Positions 5,497-7,023 of a stretch of 7,023 nt of DNA are shown one piece after another. The DNA lies in assembly GCA_955652345.1 (NCBI GenBank), contig CATPBV010000239.1, positions 1 through 7,023 of the forward strand, in the 5' to 3' direction. Position 1 is the first letter of the stretch; each line of letters begins with the position of its first letter. This stretch comes from an uncultured Solirubrobacteraceae bacterium (GTDB lineage: Bacteria; Actinomycetota; Thermoleophilia; Solirubrobacterales; Solirubrobacteraceae). Below the pieces are notes generated by a model. The model was not told the origin of the DNA. It saw only the letters and a program-made list of their open reading frames with translations, and made no database searches. The position numbers were made by a program, and so were the translations under genes.

Positions 5497-7023
5497 TGTG
5501 ACGGCGCCCTGTGCGGCGCTCGACACCAGGCGCGCGTACTTGGCGAGCGCCACGTTGTCGATCTTGCGCTCGGGAGCTCGGTACAGGGCCGCCCGGGCCT
5601 CGATCTCCCCATCGGGAATCTCGACGTCGAGCCGCCGGGAGTCGACGTCGAGGGTCACGGTGTCGCCGTCGCGAACGATCCCGATCGGGCCTCCGCGCAC
5701 AGCCTCGGGCGCGACGTGGCCCGCCATCAAGCCGTGGGTGGCGCCAGAGAACCGGCCGTCGGTGATCAGCGCCACGTCCTCGCCGAGTCCTTCGCCGACA
5801 AGCGCCGCCGTGACGGCCAGCATCTCCCGCATGCCCGGACCACCCGCGGGCCCCTCGTTGCGGATCACCACAACATCCCCGGACTGCACAGCCCGGGCGC
5901 GGACCGCCGCCATCGCGTCCTCTTCGGACTCGAACACCCGGGCTGGGCCGCTGTGCCTGCGCCGCTCGTGCCCGGCGAGCTTGACCACGCATCCATCGGG
6001 GGCGAGGTTGCCGCGCAGGATCGCCAGACCGCCCGTCGGCTTGATCGGATCCTCGAGCGGGCGCACGACCCGCTGCCCCGGGGTTTCCTCCGCCTCGTCG
6101 GCGTGCTGGCCGATGGTGCGACCGGTGACGGTCTCGGCGTCCGGATGCAGGATGCCCGCCTGGTGCAGGCGCCTGAGGACGAGCGGGACGCCGCCCGCGT
6201 CGAACAGGTCGGCGGCCACGAACTGCCCGCCAGGCTTGAGGTCGCAGAGCAGCGGAGTCTTCTCGCTGATCCGGTCGAAGTCGTCGATCGACAGCTCGAT
6301 TCCCGCCTCTCTCGCGACCGCCAGCAGATGCAGGACGCCGTTGGTCGAACCGCCGCTGCACGCGACCGCGGCGATCGCGTTCTCGAGGCTCTCGCGGGTG
6401 ATTACATCGCTCGGGCGCTGGCCCCGGGCGAGCACGTCCATCACCAGCTCGCCAGCCCGTCGGGCGACGTCCGCCTTGCGCGGGTCGACCGCGGGGACCA
6501 TCGAGAAACCGGCCGGGCCGATCCCGAGGACCTCGAACGCCATCGCCATCGTGTTCGCGGTGAACTGCCCTCCGCATGCGCCCGCGCCGGGCGAGGCGTC
6601 CGCTTCGAGCTCGCGGAGCTCCTGCTCGGTGATCTTGCCAGCCGCGTGCGCTCCGACCGCCTCGAACACCTCCTGGATCGTCACCCGCTCGCCGTGATGG
6701 TTACCGGGCAGGATCGACCCGCCATACAGCATCAGGCTGGGGACATTGAGGCGGCACAGCGCCATGACCGTGCCGGGAATCGTCTTGTCGCACGCGCAGA
6801 TCGCAACCACCGCGTCGAACATGTGGGCGTCGCACACGAGCTCGATCGAGTCCGCGATCAGCTCCCGGCTGACCAGTGACGCTCTCATCCCGGGGGTGCC
6901 CATCGTGATTCCGTCGGAGATCGCGATCGTGTTCAGCTCCATCGGCGTCCCTCCGGCTGCTCGGATCCCGTCCTTGACCTTGGCCGCCAGGGCGCGCAGG
7001 TGGAAGTTGCATGGCATCGTCTC
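5491..7023 (-). CDS. ilvD: Dihydroxy-acid dehydratase, 5' end cut by window edge
   Basis: The enzyme dehydrates 2,3-dihydroxy-isovalerate and 2,3-dihydroxy-3-methylvalerate to the 2-oxo acids that give valine, leucine and isoleucine (and pantothenate); it is a cytoplasmic Fe-S and Mg enzyme. The 510 visible residues enter at the window edge just before the first cluster cysteine (MPCN, Cys5), so about 50 N-terminal residues lie outside; the Met at 7017 is internal and not the start. The other two cluster cysteines are Cys78 in CACDKTIPG, whose Lys80 is the likely metal-site lysine, and Cys150 in GACGGQFTANTM. Further family signatures are CSGGSTNG (222-229), EGPAGGPGMREML (390-402) and DGRFSGAT (422-429) with the conserved Ser426. 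All family hallmarks I can check are intact. The overall type resembles the shorter (about 560-residue) dehydratases, many of which carry a [2Fe-2S] cluster; the cluster type cannot be read from this fragment. No other ilv gene is in the window. Confidence 0.97.
   Translation of the reverse strand, partial: ETMPCNFHLRALAAKVKDGIRAAGGTPMELNTIAISDGITMGTPGMRASLVSRELIADSIELVCDAHMFDAVVAICACDKTIPGTVMALCRLNVPSLMLYGGSILPGNHHGERVTIQEVFEAVGAHAAGKITEQELRELEADASPGAGACGGQFTANTMAMAFEVLGIGPAGFSMVPAVDPRKADVARRAGELVMDVLARGQRPSDVITRESLENAIAAVACSGGSTNGVLHLLAVAREAGIELSIDDFDRISEKTPLLCDLKPGGQFVAADLFDAGGVPLVLRRLHQAGILHPDAETVTGRTIGQHADEAEETPGQRVVRPLEDPIKPTGGLAILRGNLAPDGCVVKLAGHERRRHSGPARVFESEEDAMAAVRARAVQSGDVVVIRNEGPAGGPGMREMLAVTAALVGEGLGEDVALITDGRFSGATHGLMAGHVAPEAVRGGPIGIVRDGDTVTLDVDSRRLDVEIPDGEIEARAALYRAPERKIDNVALAKYARLVSSAAQGAVTH

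Noticed and set aside
5482..6879. Long plus-strand open frames opposite ilvD, and similar ones at 93-992, 2841-3722 and 4113-5357
   Set aside because: They are antisense to well-recognised genes, show low-complexity Arg/Pro/Ala-rich sequence typical of GC-rich shadow frames, and match no family I know.
1..7023. A new defence, biosynthetic or mobile system
   Set aside because: All five genes belong to well-known families and do not form a recognisable unit beyond the Xer-sigma pair.

Overview
This 7.0 kb, GC-rich window holds five protein genes, all on the minus strand. In transcription order (right to left) they are: a 5'-truncated dihydroxy-acid dehydratase gene (ilvD), a membrane-anchored L,D-transpeptidase, a XerC/XerD-type tyrosine recombinase, a WhiG/FliA-family sigma factor, and a 3'-truncated elongation-factor-G-like GTPase. 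The composition, the WhiG-like sigma factor next to a Xer recombinase and the EF-G2-type GTPase suggest an actinobacterium. From remembered protein resemblance I lean towards Thermoleophilia (Solirubrobacterales-like), but no marker here proves it. I see no mobile element, CRISPR array, tRNA or rRNA.

Layout. 7023-5491: ilvD, core branched-chain amino-acid synthesis, with a small hairpin over its stop codon. 5384-3798: L,D-transpeptidase, with its start fixed by a clear Shine-Dalgarno. 3797-3720: short gap with a 7-bp hairpin. 3719-2754: Xer recombinase. 2729-1950: sigma factor, in the same reading frame as the recombinase and separated from it by one TGA and 24 bases; its only credible start is a CTG. 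1949-1596: the only long non-coding stretch (354 bases), rich in inverted repeats and carrying three copies of GGGTGCA. 1595-1: EF-G-like protein, 531 residues visible.

How the genes relate. The Xer-sigma pair is tightly packed and probably co-transcribed. From memory, a Xer gene beside whiG is a recurring actinobacterial arrangement, so this looks like a chromosomal housekeeping recombinase and not a phage integrase. The neighbours (cell-wall cross-linking, amino-acid synthesis, translation-type GTPase) do not form an obvious pathway. Nothing here is a clearly new multi-gene system. The points most worth a second look are the non-canonical sigma start, the degenerate GTPase motifs of the EF-G paralogue, the altered active-site motif of the L,D-transpeptidase, and the structured leader between sigma and EF-G.
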